The notes below the pieces were generated by a model. It had not been told where the DNA came from. It was given only the letters and a program-made list of their open reading frames with translations, and ran no database searches. Both the position numbers and the translations under genes were made by a program. A stretch of 9,053 bases of DNA, taken from contig CALVKX010000069.1 of NCBI GenBank assembly GCA_944333375.1, positions 1-9,053 of the forward strand, in the 5' to 3' direction. The stretch comes from an uncultured Eubacteriales bacterium (GTDB lineage Bacteria; Bacillota_A; Clostridia; Christensenellales; Aristaeellaceae). Of the stretch, positions 1-6,119 are shown one piece after another. How positions within the stretch are numbered: the first letter of the stretch is position 1; each line of letters starts with the position of its first letter.

Positions 1-587
1 TCCATCATCCCGGCCATCTTGAGCGCCTTTTCCACGATCATCTCCACCAGCTCCTGCGGGGTGGAAACCAGAATCACACCGTCCACGGGAATGGTCTGGA
101 AGACCGTGAGCATCACGTCGCCCGTTCCCGGAGGCATGTCGATGAACAGCACGTCCTTCTCGCCCCAGATCACGTCGGTCCAGAACTGACCCACCGCGCC
201 CGCGATGACCGGGCCGCGCCAGACCACCGGGTCGGAGTCGTTGTCCAAAAGCAGGTTGAGGCTCATCACGTCGATCCCTGTCTTGGTTTTGACCGGCAAA
301 ATGCCCGCGTCGGTGCCCATGGCCTTCTCCCTGATGCCAAAGGCCTTGGGGATGGAGGGACCCGTGATGTCGGCGTCCAGGATGCCCACCTTCAGGCCCT
401 GGCGTTGCGCCAGCACCGCCAGCATGGAGGTGACCAGGCTCTTGCCTACGCCGCCCTTGCCGCTGCACACGCCCACAACCTTTTTGATGTGGGAAAGCTC
501 ATGCGGCTTGGCCAGCAGGCTTTTGGGGTCCATGCGGCCCTCGCAGTTCTGGCTGCAGGTGGAACAATCGTGCGTACATTCGCTCAT
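1..587 (-). CDS. mrp: Mrp/ApbC-family P-loop ATPase, Fe-S carrier type (3' end outside window)
   Basis: 195 codons are visible from the ATG at 587; the rest lies beyond position 1. The family (Mrp/NBP35/ApbC, SIMIBI class) binds and delivers Fe-S clusters in the cytoplasm in an ATP-dependent way. Visible features: a deviant Walker A GKGGVGKS at residues 43-50, the switch I-like DADITGPS at 71-78, WRGP at 123-126 and DMPPGTGD at 150-157, all family signatures. The N-terminus carries four cysteines, C4, C8, C11 and C15, a short cluster as in many clostridial Mrp proteins and a possible metal site. The C-terminal CxxC that normally holds the bridging cluster would be off the window, so it cannot be checked. 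The ATG overlaps the stop of the upstream DUF3842 gene as ATGA, which implies translational coupling. It is the last visible gene of the ECF-S/kinase/DUF3842 operon. It is not related to the Mrp antiporter subunit at the other end of the window. Confidence 0.95.
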   Translation of the reverse strand, partial: MSECTHDCSTCSQNCEGRMDPKSLLAKPHELSHIKKVVGVCSGKGGVGKSLVTSMLAVLAQRQGLKVGILDADITGPSIPKAFGIREKAMGTDAGILPVKTKTGIDVMSLNLLLDNDSDPVVWRGPVIAGAVGQFWTDVIWGEKDVLFIDMPPGTGDVMLTVFQTIPVDGVILVSTPQELVEMIVEKALKMAGMM

Positions 588-1039
588 GTTGATGATTCCC
601 CTTTTTCTTGTTGTTCCGAGTCGTCCACAGGATGGCCGCAAAGCGCGCAGATCATGCGCGCCGCCTCACGGATGAGCCCGTCCAGCGGCTGGCGTCCCAC
701 GCCCGCGATCAGCAGCCCGCAGCGTTCCAGCGGCACCAACACCTTCCTGGCCTCGCTCAGGCTGACGGCCGCGGCGATGGCGGGCGAGATCTCGCCCAGC
801 ATGGCGTTGGCGTTGAGCAGGCCCGTGACCCCGGCGATGACGTCGGCGCGGCCGCACTGATAGCGGATGGCGTTTTCGCCCGTCGCGCCCATGTCCGCGC
901 CCGCGCGCAGCATGGCCGCCGTCGCCTGGGCGTTGGTGCCCACGGCAATCACCGCCTGCTCCGGCGCAAGCCGCTTGACGGCGGCGACCAGGCTCTTGCC
1001 CACGCCTCCGCCCTGTCCGTCGATCACCACAAGCCGCAC
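584..1039 (-). CDS. DUF3842 family protein, function unknown
   Basis: 151 residues from a GTG start at 1039. The frame stays open further upstream, but an AGGAGG at 1052-1047 lies 7 nt before this GTG and the family begins at this point (V/MRxxVIDGQGGG). The sequence matches DUF3842 as I know it: VIDGQGGGVGKS at residues 5-16, GTNAQATAAML at 34-44, GATGENAI at 51-58, a GxxGLLNANAMLGEISP stretch near 70-86, and LVPLERC at 101-107. No biochemical role is established for the family. The glycine-rich GGGVGKS resembles a P-loop and shares the heptapeptide GVGKSLV with the adjacent Mrp protein, but no Walker B is evident. The tail has a CxxC (C131, C134) and then an acidic, Gln/Glu/Ser-rich end. 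It lies 34 nt after the kinase gene, and its TGA overlaps the mrp ATG by 4 nt, so a link to Mrp is plausible but inferred. Confidence 0.9.
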   Translation of the reverse strand: MRLVVIDGQGGGVGKSLVAAVKRLAPEQAVIAVGTNAQATAAMLRAGADMGATGENAIRYQCGRADVIAGVTGLLNANAMLGEISPAIAAAVSLSEARKVLVPLERCGLLIAGVGRQPLDGLIREAARMICALCGHPVDDSEQQEKGESST

Positions 1040-1073
1040 GCGGCCCCCTCCTTTGTACCTTCTCCCGGGCCGG

Positions 1074-2132
1074 TCAGGCCCATGGCTGGCTCTGCAGGAC
1101 GATATCCGCCCCACTCCTGATATCATACGCCTCAAAATAGGTTTTTTCAAGGGGGATCCAGCGGTTCAAAAACGCGGGCAGCCGCTGCGGGTCGCGTGCG
1201 GCGAGCCTGCGCAGGCGCTCGCCCTCGGTTGCGTGCACGAACACCCGCAGCGCGCCCAGCGCCTCATACGCCTCCCGAAAGAAGGGATGATGGCTGTAGC
1301 TGCCCTCAATGAGCGTCACAGGTCCCGCCGGGTGCGTCGCCGGCAGCCATGCGCCGCTTTGGCAGTCATAGCGCCGGTACGCTACATCGCCGCCGCGCAG
1401 AAGGCCGCCGAGCACCTCCTGGCGGAAGCGCTCAAAATGCACGTTTCCGCCCGGCCGCCCCAGACGCTCGGGCGTGCGCAGGTCCGGCGGCAGGAAAAAG
1501 TCATCCATGCGGATGGGCTCGGTATGGTACAGCTCCCCCAGCGCTCCGGCCAGCGTGGTCTTTCCCGAGCCGCAGGGGCCGTCCAGCACCACCAGCGCCC
1601 GCTCCCGTGCCGCCAGATGCCGCTCCGTCTGCGCGATCACCAGCGCCAGCGTTCCAAAGTCCTCCGCCACCACCCGGTAGGCCGGGGCATAGGCGGCCCG
1701 GTACACCGCGCTGTGATGAAGGGGCATGCGGTCCCAGCTCCGAAGAAACGCCGCCAGCGCCCCGGCGGAAAACGGCGTCTCCCCCGCCTGCGCCAGCACA
1801 CGCAGGGCTTCCAGGCCCTCTTTCAAAAACGCCTCTCCGCCCCGGGACCGCGTCGCGCTCAGGCGCATCATCTCCGCAATGCGCTTCGCCGGGATGCCGT
1901 GCACCTCGCCGCAAGCCAGGTTCAGCCGGCACCATCCGCCGCCGATGGGCCGGCAGGCGGCCGCGCCGGGCCGCACGGGCGTGCGCGAAAGCTCCCCGGC
2001 CACCCCGGCCGCGCAATCCTCGCAAAGCAGATGCCCACAGCCAAACGCGGCCTGATATACCAGCTTGACGGCGTCCTGCGGCGTCATTTGCGGCGTCTGC
2101 GCCAGCTGCTTTTTCAAAAACGCCCGATCCAT
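1074..2132 (-). CDS. Uridine kinase-like P-loop kinase with an uncharacterised N-terminal domain
   Basis: 352 residues in two parts. The C-terminal half (about 178-350) is a nucleoside/uridine-kinase-like P-loop domain: Walker A GPCGSGKT at 185-192, the RMDDFF motif at 208-213 (substrate-side Asp residues), PERLGRPGGN at 221-230, YRRYDCQSG at 252-260, a beta-strand leading to LIEGSYSHHP at 274-283, and a lid-like segment with RDPQRLPAFLNRWIPLE at 313-329. The family phosphorylates uridine/cytidine or related small substrates with ATP or GTP; the true substrate here is unknown. Residues 1-160 form a separate domain with FGCGHLLCEDC at 30-40 and PIGGGWCRLNL at 62-72. I associate it with similar clostridial kinase fusions but can give it no function. 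The ATG at 2132 lies 6 nt after the ECF S-component stop. The AAGGAG at 2150-2145 sits inside the end of that gene with a long 12-nt spacing, so translation may be coupled. Pantothenate-kinase-like activity is an alternative within the same superfamily. Confidence 0.85.
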   Translation of the reverse strand: MDRAFLKKQLAQTPQMTPQDAVKLVYQAAFGCGHLLCEDCAAGVAGELSRTPVRPGAAACRPIGGGWCRLNLACGEVHGIPAKRIAEMMRLSATRSRGGEAFLKEGLEALRVLAQAGETPFSAGALAAFLRSWDRMPLHHSAVYRAAYAPAYRVVAEDFGTLALVIAQTERHLAARERALVVLDGPCGSGKTTLAGALGELYHTEPIRMDDFFLPPDLRTPERLGRPGGNVHFERFRQEVLGGLLRGGDVAYRRYDCQSGAWLPATHPAGPVTLIEGSYSHHPFFREAYEALGALRVFVHATEGERLRRLAARDPQRLPAFLNRWIPLEKTYFEAYDIRSGADIVLQSQPWA

Positions 2133-2138
2133 AGGGTC

Positions 2139-2681
2139 TCAGTTCTCCTTAAGCGGAATCAGCCGTGCCCGTTCCAGGGAAAGCACCACCAGCGGCACCA
2201 ACACCACTTGCAGCACCATACCCGGCCAGGCGTTGACGAAGCCGCCCGTCCAGAATGTGGCCAACGCAAAGCTGTTAGGCGTCAAGAGCGCATAGATCGC
2301 CCAGCTCGCCAGGCCCCATGCCACGCGCCCCGCGAGCATGGCGCCTATCAGCGCACCGTAGGCGCGCCATACTTTTCTGGGCAGGCGCTCATATAAGAGT
2401 CCCGCCGCCGCCCCATAGCCGGCCAGCTCAAAGGCCATCGCCAGCGCCGTGGGAACCAGCGGAGGCATACCAAAGAAAAAGCTGCGCGCGATGGGCATCA
2501 CAAACCCCACCGCAAGCCCCCACGGCCAGCCGCATACAAACCCGCACACCAGCGCCGGCAGGTGCATGGGCAAAAGCATGCTGCCCACCTGCGGGATCTG
2601 GCCCGTCAGAAAAGGCAGCACAAAGCCCAGCGCCAAAAACAGCGCAGAGAGCACCAGACGGAAAATCTGTGTTTTTTTCAT
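2139..2681 (-). CDS. ECF transporter S component (substrate-binding membrane subunit)
   Basis: 180 residues, almost entirely hydrophobic. S components are integral membrane proteins that bind one vitamin or other micronutrient and dock on a shared EcfA-EcfA'-EcfT energising module; no such module is encoded here, so it would be of the shared-module (group II) type. About six membrane segments are visible, near residues 7-25, 35-50, 51-70, 75-97, 108-131 and 148-170. Conserved-looking stretches are LPFLTGQIPQVGSMLLPMH at 22-40, CGFVCGWPWGL at 46-56 and FFFGMPPLVP at 68-77, which match the PF12822-type ECF S family. The substrate is unassigned; the pattern reminds me most of pantothenate-type (PanT-like) proteins, a weak resemblance. 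I chose the ATG at 2681 because AAGGAAGG lies just upstream and the MKKT start is followed directly by the first membrane segment. It is the first gene of the minus-strand operon; a kinase follows after 6 nt. Confidence 0.85.
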   Translation of the reverse strand: MKKTQIFRLVLSALFLALGFVLPFLTGQIPQVGSMLLPMHLPALVCGFVCGWPWGLAVGFVMPIARSFFFGMPPLVPTALAMAFELAGYGAAAGLLYERLPRKVWRAYGALIGAMLAGRVAWGLASWAIYALLTPNSFALATFWTGGFVNAWPGMVLQVVLVPLVVLSLERARLIPLKEN

Positions 2682-2726
2682 TTTCGATTCCTTCCTTTGC
2701 ATTTCACTTATCCGCCCAGAAGCCCA

Positions 2727-2746
2727 TTCCCCTCTTCGAAGGGGAA
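2727..2746 (-). other. Leader hairpin upstream of the ECF S-component gene
   Basis: In the roughly 100-nt leader, TTCCCCT (2727-2733) and AGGGGAA (2740-2746) form a 7-bp stem closing a 6-nt loop. No U tract follows on the minus strand, so it is not an intrinsic terminator. I could not match the leader to a riboswitch class I know for ECF transporters (thiamine, folate or preQ1 types). Confidence 0.45.
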
Positions 2747-2790
2747 AACGGCGCCTTCGTGACATCCGCGTGCAGCAAAGGGCTTTTGGT

Positions 2791-2819
2791 ATCATAGCAT
2801 ACCCGGCTGTGTTTGTAAA
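2791..2819 (-). promoter_or_regulatory. Sigma-A promoter of the ECF-S/kinase/DUF3842/mrp operon
   Basis: On the minus strand a -35 TTTACA (2819-2814) is followed after exactly 17 bp by a -10 TATGAT (2796-2791). TGC directly upstream of the -10 makes it an extended -10. The predicted start is near 2784, giving a leader of about 100 nt. A GGTAT/ATACC dyad (2788-2792 and 2799-2803) overlaps the -10 and could be a repressor site. Confidence 0.75.
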
Positions 2820-2830
2820 GGCGGGCGGAA

Positions 2831-2859
2831 TTGACATCTTTCCTGCGGCATGGTATTCT
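2831..2859 (+). promoter_or_regulatory. Sigma-A promoter of the asd-dapA-dapB operon
   Basis: A perfect -35 TTGACA (2831-2836), a 17-bp spacer and -10 TATTCT (2854-2859), with TG at 2851-2852 giving an extended -10. The predicted start is near 2866. It is divergent from the ECF operon promoter, and the two -35 boxes are only 11 bp apart. Confidence 0.8.
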
Positions 2860-2875
2860 GTAGCCAAGGACAGCC

Positions 2876-2935
2876 CTTCCCTTCACCCCGCGCGCTCTGC
2901 GGCATATGCTGATAAGGCGCGGGCCGTTGGGGAAG
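2876..2935 (+). other. Structured leader RNA of the asd operon
   Basis: Beginning about 10 nt after the predicted transcription start, CTTCCC (2876-2881) pairs with GGGAAG (2930-2935), and CCCGCGC (2887-2893) pairs with GCGCGGG (2917-2923). The internal loop between the stems is asymmetric. A small CGGC/GCTG helix with an ATAT loop (2900-2911) caps the rod. No U tract follows. At about 110 nt the whole leader is too short for a lysine riboswitch, and I recognise no other class. Confidence 0.5.
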
Positions 2936-2977
2936 TCTGTTCTTATGAGCATTTGACGAAGAAACGGGGTAGTGGGA

Positions 2978-4069
2978 ATGCAGAAATATCGGGTCGGTAT
3001 CATCGGCGCAACAGGCATGGTTGGGCAGCGCTTTGCTCTGCTGCTCAGGGAGCATCCCTGGTTCAAGGTGACCTGCGTGGCGGCTTCCGGCCGCAGCGCA
3101 GGCAAATCCTACGCCGAGGCCGTGGCGGGCCGCTGGGCCTTTCCCGAGGTGTCGGTGCCGGAAGCCATCGGGCGCCTGACCGTCCTGGACGCCTCCCGGG
3201 TGGAGGATGTGGCGGCGCAGGTGGATTTTGTATTCTGCGCCGTGGACATGAAAAAGGAGGACATCCGCGCCCTGGAGGAGCGCTACGCCCGCGCCGAGGT
3301 GCCCGTCATCAGCAACAACAGCGCCAACCGCCACACCCCCGACGTGCCCATGCTGATTCCCGAGATCAACGGCGCGCACGCCGCGGTCATCGAGGCGCAG
3401 CGGCGGCGCCTGGGCACGCGCACGGGCTTTATCGCCGTCAAGCCCAACTGCTCCATCCAGAGCTACGTTCCCGCCCTTTGGCCGCTGCTTGATTTTGAGC
3501 CGCAGGCGGTCACCGTATGCACGTATCAGGCCATCAGCGGCGCGGGCAAGACATTTGAAACCTGGCCCGAGATGATCGACAACGTCATCCCCTACATCGG
3601 CGGCGAGGATGAAAAGAGCGAGCGCGAGCCGCTCAAGATCTTCGGCCACGTGGAAAACGGGGCCATCGTGGACGCCAACTCCCCGGTCATCAGCGCGCAG
3701 TGCCTGCGCGTGGCCGCCTCCGACGGGCATATGGCGGCGGTGAGCGTGAAATTCGGCCGCAAGCCCGCTCTGGAGGAGATCCTGGAGCGCTGGGAGAGCT
3801 GCAAGCCCGCCACGCTGGGGCTGGAGCTTCCCTCCGCGCCAAAGAAATTTCTGCATTACTTCGACGACCCCGTCCGGCCCCAGACCCGCCTGGACCGGGA
3901 CACCGAGGGCGGCATGGCCATCTGCCTGGGCCGCCTGCGCGAAGATGCGGTGCTGGATTACAAATTCGTCTGCCTCAGCCACAACACGCTTCGCGGCGCG
4001 GCGGGCGGCGGCGTGCTGAGCGCCGAATATCTGTGCAAGCTGGGGTACATCCCCCGCAAGGACATCTGA
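2978..4069 (+). CDS. asd: Aspartate-semialdehyde dehydrogenase, archaeal/fungal-type subfamily
   Basis: 363 residues. The enzyme reduces L-aspartyl-4-phosphate to L-aspartate-4-semialdehyde with NADPH in the cytosol, the branch point to DAP/lysine and to homoserine. Visible features: Rossmann GATGMVGQRF at residues 10-19, SNNSANR at 112-118, the catalytic cysteine in KPNCSIQ (Cys158), YQAISGAG at 183-190, VIPYIGGEDEK at 203-213 with the acidic/basic substrate-binding cluster, and a probable acid/base histidine in DGHMAAVSVKF (His251). The IPYIGGE-EK pattern and the length place it in the archaeal/fungal-like subfamily rather than the E. coli type. I chose the ATG at 2978 over an in-frame GTG at 2972 because a weak GGGG (2966-2969) is 8 nt away and MQKYRVGIIGATG starts like the family. 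This SD is clearly weaker than those of dapA and dapB. It is the first gene of the operon; dapA follows after 15 nt. Confidence 0.95.
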   Translation: MQKYRVGIIGATGMVGQRFALLLREHPWFKVTCVAASGRSAGKSYAEAVAGRWAFPEVSVPEAIGRLTVLDASRVEDVAAQVDFVFCAVDMKKEDIRALEERYARAEVPVISNNSANRHTPDVPMLIPEINGAHAAVIEAQRRRLGTRTGFIAVKPNCSIQSYVPALWPLLDFEPQAVTVCTYQAISGAGKTFETWPEMIDNVIPYIGGEDEKSEREPLKIFGHVENGAIVDANSPVISAQCLRVAASDGHMAAVSVKFGRKPALEEILERWESCKPATLGLELPSAPKKFLHYFDDPVRPQTRLDRDTEGGMAICLGRLREDAVLDYKFVCLSHNTLRGAAGGGVLSAEYLCKLGYIPRKDI

Positions 4070-4084
4070 CGGGAGGTTGGAAGC

Positions 4085-4978
4085 ATGAAGCATGAACCCC
4101 TGTTCCGCGGAAGCGCCGTGGCGCTGGTTACGCCTTTCAGCGGCGGCAAGGTGGACGTGGAGGCCCTGCGCCGGCTGGTGGAGATGCATGTGGTCAACGG
4201 CACGGCGGCCATCGTCGCCTGCGGCACCACCGGCGAGCCCGCCACCCTGACCCCGGACGAGCGCGAGCTGGTCATCCGCGAGACGGTGGCCGCGGTCCGC
4301 GGCCGTGTGCCGGTGATCTGCGGCACCGGCAGCAACTGCACCCAGACCGTCATCGACACCGAGCGGCGCTACCGCGGCCTGGGCTGCGCGGCGCAGCTCG
4401 TGGTGACCCCCTACTACAACAAGACGACGCAGGAAGGGCTTTACGCGCACTTCATGGCCATCGCCGAGCATACGGAGCTGCCCATCATCCTCTATAACGT
4501 GCCCAGCCGCACCGGCCTGGACATCGCGCCGGAGACCCTCGACCGCCTGGCACAGAGCGGCCGCTTCGTCGCGCTCAAGGAAAGCAGCTACGACCTGCCC
4601 CGCGTGATGGAGAAGGCCGCCGTCATGCGCGGCCGGCTCACCCTCTACTCCGGAAACGACGACATGATCTATCCCCTGCTGGCGCTGGGCGCCGAGGGCG
4701 TGATCTCGGTGCTTGCCAACGTGGCTCCCGCCTATGTGAGCGAGCTGACGGGCGCCTACTTCGCGGGAGCGCTGAAAAAGGCGCTGTCGATGCAGACCGA
4801 TTGTCTGCCGCTGGTTCGCGCGCTGTTCAGCGAGGTCAGCCCCATTCCCTGCAAGCACGCCATGGAGCTTCTGGGGCTGTGCGGAGGCGAGTTGCGCCTG
4901 CCCCTGATCCCGGCGGGCGAGGCCACGCGGCGCAGGCTGCGCGAGGCGCTGGTGGGCATGGGAATTCTCATCGCCTGA
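4085..4978 (+). CDS. dapA: 4-hydroxy-tetrahydrodipicolinate synthase
   Basis: 297 residues, standard family length. It condenses pyruvate with aspartate semialdehyde to give 4-hydroxy-tetrahydrodipicolinate, the first committed step to DAP and lysine. The TIM-barrel signatures are all present: CGTTGEPATL at residues 46-55 (Thr48 and Thr49), TPYYNK at 108-113 (Tyr111), ILYNVPSRTG at 135-144 (Tyr137, Arg142) and the Schiff-base lysine in ALKESS (Lys165). Each equals the E. coli position plus 4, so the active site is intact. GNDD (190-193) and the GAEGVISV stretch follow as expected. The start is well supported: GGGAGG lies 8 nt before the ATG, and asd ends 15 nt upstream. Its substrate is the product of asd and its product is the substrate of dapB downstream, consistent with cotranscription. 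Feedback inhibition by lysine cannot be judged here. Confidence 0.97.
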   Translation: MKHEPLFRGSAVALVTPFSGGKVDVEALRRLVEMHVVNGTAAIVACGTTGEPATLTPDERELVIRETVAAVRGRVPVICGTGSNCTQTVIDTERRYRGLGCAAQLVVTPYYNKTTQEGLYAHFMAIAEHTELPIILYNVPSRTGLDIAPETLDRLAQSGRFVALKESSYDLPRVMEKAAVMRGRLTLYSGNDDMIYPLLALGAEGVISVLANVAPAYVSELTGAYFAGALKKALSMQTDCLPLVRALFSEVSPIPCKHAMELLGLCGGELRLPLIPAGEATRRRLREALVGMGILIA

Positions 4979-5001
4979 GACAACAACAGGAGGGCAAACG
5001 A

Positions 5002-5760
5002 ATGAAGATCATCATCGGCGGCGCCCTAGGCCGCATGGGCCGCGAGCTGGCGCTGGCGGCGGAAGGCGCGGGGGTGGAGGTCACCTGCGGCGTGGATGTG
5101 GCCTATACGGGCCAGGCGGTCGCCTTTCCCGTGGTGACGGGCTTTGAGCTCATGCGCGGGGATGCGGACGTGCTGATTGATTTTTCCCGGCCCGACGCCC
5201 TGCCCGAGCTTTTGCAAACGGCCCTGGCCCGCCGTCTGCCCGTGGTGCTGTGCGCCACGGGCTATACGGACGTGGAGCTAAGCAGCATCCGCGAGGCGGC
5301 CCGGACGCTGCCGGTGCTGCGTAGCGCCAACATGAGCCTGGGCGTGAATGTGCTGACGGAGCTGGTGAGCATGGCCGCGCGGACGCTGGAGGGCTTTGAC
5401 GTGGAGATCGTGGAAAAACATCACCGTATGAAAGCCGACAGCCCCAGCGGCACAGCGCTCATGCTCTATGAATCTGTCCAAAAAGAAAAAGGGCCCGAAG
5501 CGAACCCTGTCTTTGGACGGTATGGCCGCACGCAGAGGCGTGAGGCGGGCGAGGTCGGCATCCATGCGGTGCGCGGGGGCACCGTGACCGGCGAGCACGA
5601 GGTGGGCTTTTACGGAAACGGCGAGGAGCTCATCCTCACCCACCGGGCCGAAAGCCGGGCCCTGTTTGCTCAAGGTGCGCTGCGCGCCGCGCGCTATCTG
5701 CTGGACAAGCCTGCCGGGCTGTATTCCATGCGGGACGTGGTGCGTGAGATGCTGGGATGA
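5002..5760 (+). CDS. dapB: 4-hydroxy-tetrahydrodipicolinate reductase
   Basis: 252 residues. It reduces the DapA product to tetrahydrodipicolinate with NAD(P)H. Visible features: a Rossmann fold with GGALGRMG at residues 6-13, IDFSRPDA at 59-66 and CATGYTD at 84-90; then the C-terminal substrate domain with EKHHRMKADSPSGTA at 138-152, holding catalytic His140/His141 and Lys144 plus the SGT phosphate-like loop. VRGGTVTGEHEVGF at 190-203 and RAESRALFAQGAL at 215-227 are also family signatures. The frame is open further upstream inside dapA, but AGGAGG at 4988-4993 is 8 nt from the ATG at 5002, and MKIIIGGALG is the expected N-terminus. It lies 23 nt after dapA. The gene ends 3 bp before the stop of the convergent XRE regulator, with no recognisable terminator between them. 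Confidence 0.96.
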   Translation: MKIIIGGALGRMGRELALAAEGAGVEVTCGVDVAYTGQAVAFPVVTGFELMRGDADVLIDFSRPDALPELLQTALARRLPVVLCATGYTDVELSSIREAARTLPVLRSANMSLGVNVLTELVSMAARTLEGFDVEIVEKHHRMKADSPSGTALMLYESVQKEKGPEANPVFGRYGRTQRREAGEVGIHAVRGGTVTGEHEVGFYGNGEELILTHRAESRALFAQGALRAARYLLDKPAGLYSMRDVVREMLG

Positions 5761-5763
5761 GGG

Positions 5764-6102
5764 TCATTCATCCTCTCCCCAGTCGGAGAGGTGCTCCTGC
5801 AGGGTCATGAGGATCTCCCGGATGACCATGCGCCGGCTGGGGTCCATGTTGTTGGAGGGAGCTTCTGCATCCGGGCCCTGGAGGCTTCCGGCCAGCAGAT
5901 AGTCCACGCTGACGCCCAGCGCGTTGGAAAGGGCAACAAGCGTCTCCAAACTGGCTTTGCGGCTTCCGCGCTCCACATGGCCCACAAACGACGTGCTCAC
6001 GCCGACCAGGTCCGCCAGCTCCTGTTGCGTCATGCCAATGAGCTGCCTTTGCTTGCGCACGCGCTTGCCCATGTCCCGGTAGTTCATCTCAAAGCTTCCC
6101 AT
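5764..6102 (-). CDS. XRE-family HTH transcriptional regulator
   Basis: 112 residues. The N-terminal part (about 12-70) is a Cro/C1-type helix-turn-helix: MGKRVRKQRQLIGMTQQEL, then the recognition helix region VGVSTSFVGHVERGSRK (33-49) and LETLVALSNALGVSVDYLL (52-70). The last 40 residues are acidic, may form a helix (MVIREILMTLQEHL at 92-105), and contain no enzyme motif. The layout is that of small SinR-like or ImmR-like repressors; target genes are unknown. The ATG at 6102 has GGAGG at 6113-6109 with 6 nt spacing, better than the internal ATG at 6087, which has none. The frame is open far upstream but runs through non-coding sequence and degV antisense, so a longer protein is unlikely. Its promoter contains a dyad typical of autoregulation. 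It converges on dapB, and degV lies upstream on the same strand across a 173-nt gap. Confidence 0.88.
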   Translation of the reverse strand: MGSFEMNYRDMGKRVRKQRQLIGMTQQELADLVGVSTSFVGHVERGSRKASLETLVALSNALGVSVDYLLAGSLQGPDAEAPSNNMDPSRRMVIREILMTLQEHLSDWGEDE

Positions 6103-6119
6103 AATGCACCTCCAGTTCA

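Noticed and set aside
1040..1150. N-terminal extension of the DUF3842 protein to 188 residues
   Set aside because: It would overlap the end of the kinase gene, and the AGGAGG and family N-terminus both point to the GTG at 1039.
867..2396. Long open frame (509 codons) on the plus strand opposite the kinase and ECF genes
   Set aside because: A GC-driven shadow of the minus-strand operon with Arg/Pro/Ala-rich composition and no motif or ribosome binding site.
2788..2803. GTATCATA shared between the ECF promoter and the degV start-site palindrome
   Set aside because: It overlaps -10-like TATGAT sequences, so similarity is expected without a common regulator.
2906..2956. 16-codon leader peptide (MLIRRG...) in the asd leader
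   Set aside because: It has no SD, only one Lys codon and no attenuator terminator, so a lysine-type attenuation peptide is not supported.
2866..2977. Lysine riboswitch (L-box) upstream of asd
   Set aside because: The leader is only about 110 nt, while the L-box aptamer alone is about 170 nt. I see no five-helix junction and no terminator.
2792..4858. A very long open frame (688 codons) on the minus strand across asd and dapA
   Set aside because: It lies exactly antisense to two well-supported enzymes. The high GC content removes stops from that frame. The peptide has no recognisable domain, is low-complexity in His, Gln, Ala and Arg, and has no SD.
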